A DNA stretch of 64,000 nt from Sipunculus nudus (taxonomy: Eukaryota > Annelida > Sipuncula > Golfingiida > Sipunculidae): positions 16,424,729-16,488,728 of the forward strand of contig CM049314.1 of NCBI GenBank assembly GCA_026874595.1, in the 5' to 3' direction. Both the position numbers and the translations under genes were made by a program. The notes beneath the pieces were generated by a model that worked only from the letters and a program-made list of their open reading frames with translations, was not told where the DNA came from and did no database searches. Position 1 is the stretch's first letter. Every line of letters begins with the position of its first letter. Shown here piece by piece: positions 35,429-47,330 of the stretch.

Positions 35429-36304
35429 GCCAGACAACCGCCAATATCCCAAAACTTTGTGACCGTCATACGGTTTATGTAAAACCCTGAAGTCAGCTTT
35501 TTATACAACAGACTGTGGTTGCCCGTTTGGTCACAGATTCCGAGAAATGTGTCATGAGAATAGAATAATTGTCTCATTATTCATGGGATGCCGGTCCTGT
35601 GTGGTCAGGCGTCCAGTATGTTGGCCTTGTGTAGTCAGTGCAGACCCCTGTTGCCTATAGAACAAAGGAGATGATCGCCTAATTATGAAAGTCAAAACTA
35701 GCCACACTGTTTATTCTATAATCCTGTGTGAATTAAATTTTTTGAAGGTATTGGTCCAAATTGTTACGCAGTCTATAAGTTAGTGCATTTAAGGTACGCT
35801 GGTGCCAATATTTACTTGTTATCAAATGGTACTTACATCCAGACAGACAATCGGAATAGGACTTTCAGGAGTGTACGTGATGGATATTAAATATTTTTTT
35901 ATAATCATACAAGTATGTTTTATGTAACTGATCACTCTCCTTCACAGACTATTCTGTGGTTGAATGACTTTGCAGCGGCGGATCCGGGATTTACGAAAAG
36001 GGGGGTCCAACCTAAGAGGACTAATGACAAAGCCTGACAAAGGTCTCCATGTACGGAAAAGCGGGGATCCAGGCAGCTAAAATTCTTCTGAAAATCTTAA
36101 AAATGGTTGCGGCGGCTAAAAGGGGGGGGGGGGGGGGTATCTGCCTTGTGAATGGGCGGCTGGCTGTGGTGGAACTCTTCTGTGATGGTCAAGTTGGCGC
36201 TGCACAGCGGCGACGTCGACTTTGCAATTTGAATTGTTTATATTTTTATATTTTGTATATGTCGGGCATTATACAAGACGAAGCACACCAATTCAGCTTA
36301 AAAG
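35429..36304. other. 3' flank of the fusion gene and a degraded repeat
   Basis: 35970-36140 resembles the arm of the inverted-repeat element at 42653-45397 (GGTCCAACC..AGGACTAATGACAAA, GGTTGCGGCGGCTAAAA) and ends in a poly-G run at 36121-36137. The 5' leader of the LINE that follows begins somewhere after 36150. Confidence 0.45.
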
Positions 36305-37357
36305 ATGGATCTTTCAAAGTATGTACTTTTAGTCTGTATGATTATCGCCTTTCTTGTGTTAACCGGAACTGGAATGCCGCTTTTGGGCGATAATGGAGTA
36401 CATATTCGTTATTCAGCTAGTGACCTTCATCAACTTCACAACAAACTCTCACATTCTAACAATAAGTTTGATATAAGTATACTTCCGGAAGAATGCAAAA
36501 AGATTAGAAGAAGACCACGTGGCAGGAGAGGTGGAGTAAGAGTCAGATTAAGGAGAAGATGCAGTACTAAACCGTTTGTGCCCACAATAACATTTGGTAA
36601 CGTCCGTTCACTCAGCTCAAAGATTGACGAACTCCGTGCAAACTGCCGATTTCTTTATCAATATCGAGAGGCTTGTTGCATTGCATTAACGGAATCATGG
36701 CTGAACCAAAATATATCTGACACATTCTTGAACATTCCTTATTTTACCTTATTAAGACAAGACAGAACCCAGGACTCTAATAAATCAAGAGGCGGTGGTG
36801 TAGCTCTTTATATTAAAAACAGATGGTGTCAGAATATAACCGTCAAGTCTAGTATATGTTCACCAGACCTTAAAGCCATATCAGTGAGCCTACGTCCTTC
36901 ATACCTACCTAGAGAGTTTACCAATATATCTCTCACAGTTGTTTACATTCCCCCCAGTGCTGATAAAGACATTGCATCAAAGAAGATACAGGATATTGTT
37001 GCCCAATTAGAAGAAAAGAAACCACAAGCTCTGCATATTGTACTCGGAGATATGAACCACTGTGATCTTGATCAAGCACTACCAAACTACACACAGTACG
37101 TGAACTGTAACACAAGAGGTCACCAGAAACTGGACTTATTTTATTGTAATATTAAATCTGCTTATATATGTGTTCAAGGTCCTCCACTAAAAAATAGTGA
37201 CCATAATATGATCTATAGGCAACCTACTTACAGACGTAAACTTCAAATGCTGAAACCACGTGAAATTAATATTAAAGTGAACTCAAAGGAAGCCTATGAG
37301 ACCCTACAAACATGTTTTGATCTAACAGACTGGCAAATGTTCATTGACACTTCATAG
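36305..37357 (+). pseudogene. LINE endonuclease half of the ORF
   Basis: After a basic N-terminal segment (RRRPRGRRGGVRVRLRRR) the endonuclease begins ITFGNVRSLSSKIDEL. The catalytic landmarks ALTESWL, VVYIPPSADKD, HIVLGDMNHCD and LKNSDHNMI are all visible. The ORF is stopped by TAG at 37355-37357. The same frame continues at once to 37720, so this is a point mutation. The first ATG at 36305 lies in a hydrophobic leader that may not belong to the element. Confidence 0.75.
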
Positions 37358-37381
37358 GATTTAGATGAACTTACTGAAACT

Positions 37382-39099
37382 GTGTCTAGTTATATATCAT
37401 TTTGTGAAGACATGCTGGTACCAACTAAAACCATTAAGATTTACCCTAATAACAAACCTTGGATTAATAGTGATCTAAGGAAACTTATTGTATGTAAGCA
37501 CCAAGCCTTCACAAGCAATTCAGATAACAGATATGACTTACAAAAAGAAACTGATTCTGCCATTGAGAAAGCCAAACAACAATATAAAAAGAAAGTAGAA
37601 AAACTATTCCATAGCAAGCAATCAAAAGATGCTTGGAAGGGTCTTCAGGAATTAACTGGTATAACTAAAAGCAAGAAAGAATGCTCATTGCTTGCTGAAA
37701 ATGGCTATGCTGACAAATAAATACATTCTATGCACGTTTTGATGAAAGTGACTTCTCAAAAGAAAAAGATGACATTCGGAGCAGTCTGAGAGCAAATTTA
37801 GAATCATGTGATGATGGCATCCTTACTGATGTAACTGATGTAAACAAAGTGTTAAGTAAGATTAATGTAAAGAAAGCCTGTGGACCCGACAAAATCAGTG
37901 GCAGATTAATTAAAACCTGTAGAAATAGTTTGTCCTTCATCATACATCACATTTTTCAATTGTCTCTCTCCTTATGTGAACTACCAAAATTATGGAAGAC
38001 CGCAGAAATAATTCCAGTCGCCAAAAATAACTCTCCTAAAGTGATGAATGATCTTAGGCCTGTTGCACTAATATCTATTCTCGCAAAATCTTTGGAGCGA
38101 ATAGTTCTTAATAAATTACTTCCAATTGTTAAACCAATGCTAGATCAACATCAGTTTGCATATTCATCCAACAGATGCACAAGCGACGCAATTGCCACAT
38201 TAACTCATTATATTTATCAACACTTAGACAGGGACCCCAGAAATTATGCCAGATCACTTTTCATTGATTATTCTTCAGCCTTCAATACAATACAGCCACA
38301 CATTATGATTAATCAGCTCTGTAGATATAACATTCCTTTTTCATACTGTCAATGGATTCTAGATTTTCTCTCGGATAGAAGACAACATGTTAGAACAAGC
38401 AAAGAAACTTCTTCAGATATAATCATAAATACTGGTGCTCCACAAGGCTGTGTTCTGTCAGCAGTCCTTTTTATTCTATATACAAATAATTTGTCTGTGA
38501 GCCTTTCAGATTGTAAAATTATCAAATATGCAGACGACACTGTCATTCTAGGCCTGATACACAAGAATGATGAATCGCTCTACAGGAAAACCATTCAATA
38601 TGTGACTGGTTGGTGTGAGGAACACTACCTTCAGTTAAATGTAAAGAAGACTAAAGAAGTGGTCTTTGATTTTAGGAGATCAAAATCTGTAATTACCCCA
38701 GTTGCTATCAAAAATGAAGATGTTGATATTGTAGAAAATTATAAATACTTAGGGTGTATTATTGACAGAAATCTGAATTGGAAAGAACATGTGTTGAATC
38801 AATCCAAGAAAGCAAACAAAAGATTATATTACCTTTATTATCTGAGAAAGCTTAATATTGACAAAACCATAATTACCATGTTTTATAATTCAGTAATTTC
38901 CAGTGTCCTTACTTATTCACTGGAGTGCTGGTTTACAAATATATCTGATAAGTTAAAGAAACAGTTGAATAATACCAGGAAGAGAAGTAGTAGAATAACT
39001 GGTACTTCTCTTGCCACACACCAGGAAATCTGTGAAACCAAAACAATGGCCTTCATATCTAAGGTCATGAATGACAAAACACATCCCCTATATATTTAG
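37382..39099 (+). pseudogene. LINE reverse-transcriptase half of the ORF
   Basis: The frame from 37382 to 37720 (linker) ends at TAA. The original reading then shifts by a base or two and continues NTFYARFDESDF into VKKACGPDKISGRLIKTC, the fingers. Next come LRPVALISILAKSLERIV, SLFIDYSSAFNTIQP, GAPQGCVLS, the catalytic YADD at 38527-38538, and the thumb. After the stop at 39097-39099 the family's terminal FLPSGKRL and RFKKSLVPHSIKLFNS can still be read in another frame. All catalytic residues are kept. Confidence 0.85.
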
Positions 39100-39430
39100 A
39101 GTTCCGTTTTTTACCTTCAGGTAAACGCCTAGATACAATATTCTGCAGAACAACTCGTTTTAAAAAATCTCTCGTACCACACAGTATTAAACTTTTTAAC
39201 TCACAACCCTCTTAGAAATTTAATGTTTTGAATTATGTGTTTTACCTGCAGAATTATCTGTTTTATCATTTTTACATGCTTAATTTTACATGCATAGTCA
39301 ATATGTTATGTGTGATTTTATGTATTTTTATGTATTATTTTTATGTATTTATCTATATATTTACTTATTTATTTTTTATGTAATGAATTGCAAGTCAACA
39401 ACAAATTCCTGAAACTGAAAGCTAAAAATG

Positions 39431-39460
39431 TTATCTTATCTTATTTTATCTCTTATCTTA
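39431..39460 (+). repeat. LINE 3' tail of TTATC/TTATT units
   Basis: TTATCTTATCTTATTTTATC then TCTTATCTTA, marking the 3' end of the L2-like element. Confidence 0.7.
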
Positions 39461-40436
39461 AGTTCAATTTTTGAAATTTATTCGCTTTGTATTGCACAGT
39501 TTCCCTTGCAAGTACTTGGTAGCGTTTGCTTGACATCCTGATGATTATTCGTCCACAATTTCAACTTACTATGGTGGAGAAAAGAAAAAGAAAGCAAAGA
39601 ATTGTAATCATACCAACGAAAACATGGTAACGCATTGTACATCCAGCTCCAAATGTTTTACATGCGACACCCGCTCTTGCCGTTTCGGTTACACCAGGAC
39701 ACGCGCTCTCGTTGGTCTGAATCTTGGCCCTGTGCCAGAAAGTTTTCAGCCCAACGAGCGAAAGGGGTCGTATGTTTAAAATTTTGAGCTGGATGCACAA
39801 TGCGAAACCACGCTCTCATTGTTCTGATAAAAAAAAATATTTGCTCTGAGCGCACCCTGGTGCTCTTACCCAGAAAATCTTGCCATACAAAGCAGCGGTT
39901 GCACGAAAAGCGAGCTTGGACGACGTCAGTGTATAACCGCTGTGTGGAGGGTATGGAGACGCAGGGCGGAACAGTTAAAATTTTCAAATTAAATATAAAC
40001 TCGACACTTTTTGGCATGCGGTGTGAAAGGAACTTGGACGGTCACAACACGCAGTTGCAAACAGATCAAAAGACAGAGGCACATACACTTGATTGACCTC
40101 GTAGCCATGATGCGCGTCAGTACTCTCGTCAGTGATATCATTGCTCGTCCACTGACACAAGGATACTTCTTTCAGCTACAGTGCATGATGCGTTAAGTCG
40201 ATTATTAAGAATTGTTTCCCGGTTTTTTATGTCAGAGATCGTTGCGCTGATAGTGGAAGATTGCTATCTTTGAAATTATCTGAACTAGCCGGATACAATG
40301 ATCTGAAGAAACAGTTGACAGGTATGAAAAGGCTTCGTCTCAAGAAGATCAGATAAAGCAACGTTTATTATAAAATATTGCAGGAGTTCTAAAGTGGAAG
40401 TAAAATGAATACCGAACGGTGACATCTTGCAATCAC

Positions 40437-40437
<1 letters not shown>
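39461..40437. other. No supported gene
   Basis: Frames of 60-119 codons on both strands at 39561-40196 overlap each other. They arise from a moderately GC-rich stretch with no domain pattern. Confidence 0.45.

Positions 40438-40484
<47 letters not shown>
40438..40484. repeat. (TA)n microsatellite at transposon border
   Basis: About 23 TA units directly abutting the left arm of the fold-back element. The other border also lies in ATATATGTATAT, which suggests insertion into a TA-rich target. Confidence 0.9.
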
Positions 40485-40488
<4 letters not shown>

Positions 40489-40700
40489 GAGCCTGTTTGC
40501 GGATCTGGCCCATCTGCCGATGGGCTTCGCCCATATAAGGATCCGTTATTTGGCTGCCCATCTGCAGATGGGCAACCCAATAACGGATTTGATACCATGC
40601 ACTTTCTGGCCCAATAACCAATTTTAGTTTTTGTAAGTAATACGTTTTTTATTATCTTGATGACTTTTGTACTCAGACAAACATTTCTCAGAACTTAAAT
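40485..40700 (+). repeat. Left inverted arm of the fold-back element
   Basis: 216 bp. Compared with the right arm it lacks one CATCTGCAGATGGG palindrome unit located between two GGCCCA words. Confidence 0.85.
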
Positions 40701-42316
40701 GTGTTAATTGAAACATAAATCACTATCACAGCCTTCCATCAATAATTTCATCATAAAAATTACATGGATGTGCATAGAAAACTACATAGATGTGCATGCA
40801 GTGTTACAATACCCTATTAAATAACTTTTTACATACAATTCTTAATTAGTCTACATTGCATTCGTGTGATGTTAAGAGTTTAATGAGGTTCACTTTTTAC
40901 CAAAGAGTAATTTCAGCTGTTGCGAAAAAAATCTCATTTAGATTACCACATAGATGTGACTTCCACGGTACATATAATTTACTAAATTAAGAGAATATGT
41001 GGTACATATCAGTTTCTCATATTCATTTTAATATCCACATATATATCAAGGTTACCACATACATTTTGACAATAGAATAGTGTATTATATGTAGCAAACA
41101 CTCTTTCATGAGTCAATTGATCTCAGAGTCAATCACAATCATGTACTTTCACCACAATAACACATATTGATACAGTTTCTTTTGGAGAAGTGTCTTATTG
41201 ATAAGCTCTCTTCTTAGCATTCCTACAGAATTGTTGGCGTCGTTGTGATGAGAGCAGCAGGGAAGTCGGACAGTACTCCTTTTTTCAGGTTATCACAGAG
41301 ATGATGCCGAGGTTAAATGTAGTTTTGGATGCAGGGGTCATTGCCGGAGAGTAGTGTCTTTGCAAAGGCCAGGGCAAAAACACCACAAAATAAATTTAAA
41401 CAAAACGATAGGGTTATGTTTTACATATCTTTCACAGTAACATAGTAAAGTTTATTTTATTTTTAATATATAACAATTTATTAGATTCAACTGATAAATA
41501 AATAGATCTCTGAAACAAGCAATCATCACGATGTTTAATATATAAATATGTTTTAATATATAAAATATAAATATAAATATAAAATTTAAATTGTGACAAG
41601 ACTCCTTATAAACCATTTTGGATAAATAAAATTATACTTTATACTCAGAAAATAAATAATGAAGAGATAAAATTTATACGATAAAACTATCAAAATTCGT
41701 AGTTAATACTAGCATATTAATGATTTCGGTCTATGTGGGATACTGTTATCGAATAAAAATTTAGCTCAGCTTTCTAGGAACTATTCTAAACTTATTTATA
41801 GACCCTGTTTGGATTCGAGACAATAAACATATATGTAAAATAAATCTATATTATATAAATTGAATAAATTATGATAATAAGGTGGTTTAAATGGAACACT
41901 ATTTTGATAGGGTTGTACCTTTTTTGTCTAATAGGCCATATACTATTTCATGTCATATAACCGAGTGTACTTTCATTGGTACGTATACAGGCGGTGGCGG
42001 AGGCATGTGCTCTGTGAGTGCTTTCTGGTTAATTTGGTTGTCACTAACACTATAATAACACTTAAGGGTAAACGCATTTAGGTATGACCAATTCACCAAC
42101 TTAATATCGGATACACCTTACATGATAAATGAAGCACTAACATGGGCAAAGGTCTTTCGATATCCTGCATGGTCCACCTCCCTCTCGCGGATGTTCTTGG
42201 CGACGTAAAACAGACTATCAACAGGGACTACCCATAAATACTTGCTGACCTCTTCTCCGAGCTTGGCTTTAGAGGGAATAACAAGTGTGTTGGACACCCC
42301 AAGAGCAGGCTAATCT

Positions 42317-42558
42317 ATTTAAGTGCTGAGAAATGTTTGTCTGAGTACAAAAGTCATCAAGATAATAAAAAAAATAACGTAAAACTGACAAAAACTGAAA
42401 TTGGTTATTGGGCCAAGCCCATCTGCAGATGGGCCAGAAAGTACATGGTATCAAATCCGTTATTGGGCAGCCCATCTGCAGATGGGCAGCCCAATAACGG
42501 ATCCTCATATGGGCCAAGCCCATCGGCAGATGGGCCAGATCCGCAGACAGGCTCCAAC
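42317..42558 (-). repeat. Right inverted arm of the fold-back element
   Basis: 242 bp, with an extra palindrome unit that accounts for most of the length difference from the left arm. Confidence 0.85.
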
Positions 42559-42652
42559 ATATATGTATATCTAATACTTATAAAAGTAATTCGTTTCACG
42601 TTTGTTTGCAATGTTCTCTAAAACCGCGTTGTGTACAATATTGTGAAATACA

Positions 42653-43110
42653 TCATTTTAAAGGTTATTATCCCCGCAGTGACATAGGCGATATGAAAAT
42701 AAATATTTTTTCATATACATATAATTTTGAGTGATTTATCTGGGTTTTTTTTTTACCGAGCACAGCCGAACTGCCTTCGGCAATCACCGGAATGCGTGCA
42801 TCGTGGTCACTTAACCTGTAACACTAAGGACTATTGTTCATATGAATAACGCTTGCTTTCAGTGAGGGATTTGACCCGCGTGCGTGGTCTGTAAAAGAGA
42901 AAAAACACATGTTTCTCGCTTTATGAAATGGAGAGTTCAACCCAGGAGGGTTAATGACAAAACCTAATTCAAGGTCCCAATTTCAGGAACAGGGCTGGGG
43001 TTGTGGCGGGGGTTTCAGGCCTCTAAATTTGTCTAATATGAGGAAAAAAAGGTTGCGGTGGCTGAAAATGGGATACGGACCCACTGCAAGGAGTCCCACT
43101 GGGTCCGCTT
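42653..43110 (+). repeat. Left arm of the second inverted-repeat element
   Basis: 458 bp. It is the inverse of 44896-45397 with indels totalling about 45 bp and scattered substitutions, so the arms are older or less homogenised than those of the neighbouring element. Confidence 0.8.
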
Positions 43111-43908
43111 CTGCTACTTACGATGTATGCATATTTCTGTTTCCTTCCTCAGAAACAGTTTCCTTGCAACGTACATATAATTGATCTTTCATGTGTTCCT
43201 CACATCAACCTATTCTTCTTACGTCCAACGATAGAAACCAGTCAAATATCAACGAAAAACTGTATGCCTACCCGTCTCATTCCGGTTCGCAACGTAAACC
43301 ATCACTGACCAGGTCTTCAAGGTAATCATAACGGGGTATGATTTTTGCCACGAGCACAGCGCCACAAAATAACAGTAAAAAATATTTGTACATATCGTAT
43401 TCCGAGAGTATCCCACTAAAATTCTATATTTTCTTTTAACTTTCATTATAAAAAAACGAGCCAACATTCAATATCTCAGTAAATATATCTCCCGAACCCC
43501 GGTAAAAAGCCCGGTATACCGGGTTTACCAGCTAGTATGTATATATTTACTGAGTGTGAAACACGTTAAATTAAGTTATATCGAGTTACTACTCGGAGTT
43601 TCACGCCGATGTTTACACAATGGCGATCGTCAGGTAACTGTTGCCTAACACAGGCGCCCAGCTATTCCTGTTATTTCTTTTTAGTACAGTTAGGTAGCTT
43701 TGAGGAGTGGCGGCATTTCGTAATAAGCTCATTGCGCTTGTATAGACTATAATCCGTGATTGGTCCATTTTGTTGCGATAAATGTGGTACTTTTCCTCAA
43801 TACACAGTTGGCATTGCCCCGAATTTAAGATTATCTCCCAGGTGACTGAATGGTTAAAATTATTCTTTTATTATTCCTGATGTTTTAGGAAGTTCTGTTT
43901 CCTTTCGA

Positions 43909-43950
43909 TTTACATACATATAGTGTGTATATTCACTATATGTATGTAAA
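43909..43950. repeat. Perfect 17-bp palindromic hairpin
   Basis: TTTACATACATATAGTG (43909-43925), an 8-nt loop, then CACTATATGTATGTAAA (43934-43950). Imperfect pairing extends outward (CTGTTTCCTTTCGA against TAGAAAAACAG). It sits in the centre of the second inverted-repeat element. Confidence 0.85.
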
Positions 43951-43994
43951 TAGAAAAACAGGAGGTTAAGCCTATTGTAAGGAAACCTATAAAC

Positions 43995-44075
43995 ATGAGA
44001 ATAAAACTTTCTGTCAGAGAGCATTCGTTGCTCTGCGTTGCACCGTCAAGGGGTGAATAAAAAATGGATTAAACT
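43995..44075 (+). repeat. Dispersed repeat copy (inverse of 34120-34205)
   Basis: GAGAATAAAACTTTCTGTCA, CTCTGCGTTGCACCGTCAAG, GGGTGAATAAAAAATGGA. It lies just right of the 43909-43950 hairpin and may be the end of the same small element. Confidence 0.6.
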
Positions 44076-44895
44076 TTGCGTTGGCCGATTTAAAAATTAA
44101 ATAAAACTCAGGAAAGTTATATGAATTGGTTTTCTTCATACTATTTAAACCTAATTAGCTGATCTATAAAAAATCGCCTATATTAATAATTGTTTTACTT
44201 ACTTTTAAACATTAATACATTTCACACCAGTACAACAAGCAGTATGCATAAACCCGTGTGGTACATACGACCATGGTACTGCCTGTGTGGTCAGCTGTAT
44301 GACACAGGTCCACGTCCCGCGGGGATTAAGTGTCCCACTTTGCTGCCGGTGCCATTGTCGTAGGGTTTAGTATCAACTTGTTTCAGGCGTTTTCTTCCCT
44401 TATGAACTAATGTCCGTGATGTCACACTTTCAGTTGTTGTGTCGTATTCTCTATTTGATATTTTGTTATATTGTACTTTTAATGGGTTGCTCAATTTGTT
44501 TTCTTATTCAAGTGTCAACATTTTATAACAGGGGAATTTGATGCAATAAGCATTATACATCATGCTTATATCAAAGTATACGGTCTCATCCGTAGGATTC
44601 TGCCGTTTAGGGATTGTTGGAGTAAACATTTAACCCCAATAATGCATCGGGACTAAATACACCAGCGGCGTAGGTATAACTGTAGTGAAGAGGACAATGT
44701 AATCCTTTCAAGTGTTTGGGATAAGAATTGATTCAATGCAAATTATATAAAACTGGGTGTTTGTGCAGAGGACTTTACCGAATAAGTAATATTTTGTTAT
44801 CATCCGCTGGTGGAATGTAAGTTTACAGAGAGTGTTTCCTTGAAAAGTAAATTTTAAAGTTTGACAGTTGAGACAAGTAGTCCTGGCCGTGACCC

Positions 44896-45397
44896 AAGCG
44901 GACCCAATTGGACTTCGTGCAGAGGGTCCGTATCCCATTTTCAGCCGCCGCAACCTTTTTTTTTCATTGTATCAGACCAATTTTAAGGCCTGAAACCCCC
45001 GCCATCACCCCTGTTCCTGAAATTGGGACCTTGAATTAGGATTTGTCATTAATCCTCCTGGGTTGAACCCTTCATTTCATTAAGCGAGAAACATATGTTT
45101 TTCACTTTAACTGACCACGCACATGGGTGAGCGCCTGGGTCCAATGAGGGACAGACATGCTTAAATCCCTCATTGAAAGCAAGCGTTATTCATATTAACA
45201 ATAGTCCTAAAATGTGTGGTTGAGTGACCACGATGCATGCATTCCGGTCATTGTCGAAGGCAGTTCGGCTGTGCTCGGTCCAACCGCCGCGCAAGTCACC
45301 AAAAAAACGGAAAAATCACTCAAAATGATGTGTACATTAAAAATTATTTATTCTCATATCGCCTATGTCACTGCGGGGACAATATTTTTAAAATGAG
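44896..45397 (-). repeat. Right arm of the second inverted-repeat element
   Basis: About 502 bp, the inverse of 42653-43110. It has a few extra short segments, for example around GCGCCTGGGTCCAATGAGGG. Confidence 0.8.
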
Positions 45398-45719
45398 GTA
45401 TGTCACAGTGCCATACGCAACGTGGTTTCAGGGAACATTGCGAACAAATGGGGACCGAATTCCTTTTATAAGTATCAGATTAGATAGATAGATACGGAGT
45501 TGGGTTTTTTCTAGACCACGGTTTACCTGCTTCCGTTCTGATTTGACTCTCCAAATTCAACAGACATATCGGTAGTATACGTGTTCTTCTAGGACAAGTT
45601 TGTTTTATTTTGCGAGATTATGCCCTATTATGCTGTATAATTAATAATTTTAATATTTCCCCATTAGGTGCCCCTATTTCTTTTGTGCTGCACGGTCCTC
45701 CACGCCTGTGACGCTTTTT

Positions 45720-47330
45720 TCAGGAGGCGCCTCGGGGATTTTTCACTTGCCTGTTGAGACCGCGGCCACAGCGCATGTCCTGCCCAAAAGGCATTTCCGT
45801 GCAATACGCGGTTGCGCGGGTCCACTATAATCCCCATGGATCCCCCATATCCATTGTAACGCCTCTAAAGGAATTTTCTCTCTCAAAAGAAAGTAAAGGT
45901 TTTTAATCCAAAGACCACATGACTCCGCTTTCAATGAGAGGGCTTTTCAGTTTGATCAACACTGGGCACTGAGTCCAGTGATCTGACCACCGTTTGACAT
46001 TTTTTTATGGGTTACAGGTATGTTGAGTTTTATACATTCAGTGATATCTTTCCATGATAACCATGGTTTCAAAAGCTCGGCCAAGTAATGTGTTTTATGA
46101 TCTTTAAAAAGAAGCCCCACAACTTAATCATCATTCGGGTTGGGTGGGGTGGGGTCTTGGGATGGGGGTGGGGGGGATGGGGTTCACATATATTTTTCTT
46201 AAGATCCGTTGATTGTAGGGACGTTGAAACATATGAAACATTGAAAACATATTGAAAAAAATCACCTTTACATCTTTAAATTGATAAAAAAAACTGCAAT
46301 CTGTCAGGGCGTACAGACCACCACCAGATTCTCCTTTAGTATCAGTCATGTGTTCACATGTATGCGTTTCATGTGTTAATACTGTCATGCTTCAGTAACA
46401 CGAGTTCACCTTGCGAGTGGCATAACACATAAATACTAATGGGTGGCTTCCACACGGGGACAAAGGAATGGTCCTTTGTCAAAATGGTTTATAAGAAAAT
46501 AGATATTGTAGGTTCTTTGTCAAAATGGTTTATAAGAAAATAGATATAGTAGTGATTCTTATTACCTCAAAAATGAAATGGACTATTGATCTGTCTTTAC
46601 CCTAGCCCTCTACAAATGTTCAGCAAAACATTTTTTCGCCTGTCATGCTTTTCCAGGAGGCGACCTGTAATCCACACTGAACCCCATTTCCATTATATTG
46701 CCTGTTAAGGAATTTATCTCTCTCAAAAGGAAGTAAAGATTTTAAATTCAAGCGCGGAACACATGGCCACATAAATCTTTTAATAGGTAGCACTTTTCCG
46801 TTGAGTAGACACAAAGAGCTGAGACCCTTTACACGATCACCGTTTTATAAGTTTACAGGTATGTTAATTTTTTTACATTCAGAAGTATCTTTCCATGATA
46901 ACCATATGGTTTTAATAGTTCGGCTTATTTCAAACAAGTTTATTCAAAAGGAAGCCTGGGGGGGGGGGGGTTGCACACACTTCTAAGGGTCCTCAATCTC
47001 TTGGGGACTTAAAAAACCCCCGCAAGAATCTACTAATCAGTCGTTCGTTCATAGGCGCACGTTTCATGTTAAACATTGTCATGGCTCAGAAACACGGTTT
47101 ACCAGGCGAGTGGCAGAACAACTGGGCATGCAACTACGAATGGGCAGCTTCTACTTGGGGACAAATATATTATAATTATTCCCTTGTGGAATTGTGATTT
47201 TGGCACTGAAGAAAAAATATATTATGATGATTCCGATTACCTCTAAATATGTAATGGATTATACGGATGCAGTTTTACTCTACCCCTCTACAAATTTTCA
47301 GCAAAATCTGTACATTACATTTTGCGTTAA
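45720..47330. repeat. Diverged tandem duplication of a ~0.9-kb segment
   Basis: Landmarks occur twice in the same order: CAGGAGGCG (45722, 46656), TCTCTCTCAAAA(G/A)GAAAGTAAAG (45880, 46718), GTTACAGGTATGTT (46012, 46852) and TATCTTTCCATGATAACCAT (46048, 46887). CAAAACATTT-type A/T blocks follow. The copies differ by many indels. Inside copy one a 41-bp unit (CTTTGTCAAAATGGTTTATA...) is itself repeated at 46474 and 46515. No gene is seen. Confidence 0.65.

Larger units (their letters stand above)
36305..39460 (+). mobile_element. L2/CR1-like LINE, nearly full-length
   Basis: Endonuclease and reverse transcriptase lie in one original ORF, followed by a short 3' UTR and a tail of TTATC/TTATT units at 39431-39460. 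The tail is typical of L2-group elements, which end in a short tandem repeat instead of poly-A. One in-frame TAG (37355-37357) and one small frameshift near 37712 interrupt the ORF, and a few changes near 39095 cut the last ~30 residues. Little decay otherwise, so the insertion is young. The 5' limit is not clear. Confidence 0.8.
40485..42558. mobile_element. Fold-back element with ~216/242-bp inverted arms
   Basis: The left arm (40485-40700) and right arm (42317-42558) are reverse complements with high identity. Both start GTTGGAGCCTGT(T/C)TGCGGAT at the outside and run in to CTCAGACAAACATTTCTCAG. Each arm contains CCCATCTGCAGATGGG palindromes and CCAATAACGGAT words. The ~1.6 kb between the arms is AT-rich and non-coding. 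No transposase is present, so it is non-autonomous. The many 60-94 codon frames in the arms follow from the palindromes. Confidence 0.85.
42653..45397. mobile_element. Second long-inverted-repeat element (2745 bp)
   Basis: The outer ends are TCATTTTA and TAAAATGA. The left arm is 42653-43110 and the right arm 44896-45397. Landmarks shared in inverse order are CCCCGCAGTGACATAGGCGA, GAGCACAGCCGAACTGCCTT, GAATAACGCTTGCTTTCA, TTCAACCCAGGAGG, TTTCAGGAACAGGG and GAAAATGGGATACGGACCC. The ~1.8 kb centre has no transposase. It lies only 95 bp from the first fold-back element. Degraded single-arm relatives are seen at 35970-36140 and 55630-55840. Confidence 0.8.

Noticed and set aside
30768-36300. Kelch repeats expected after a BTB-BACK exon
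   Set aside because: I looked for the GG and Y/W pattern of Kelch blades on the plus strand downstream of exon 1. None occur; the in-phase exons encode a GuK domain.
42269-42621. Overlapping frames of 68-94 codons in the fold-back arm
   Set aside because: They are by-products of the palindromic inverted arm. The same peptides appear from the other arm.
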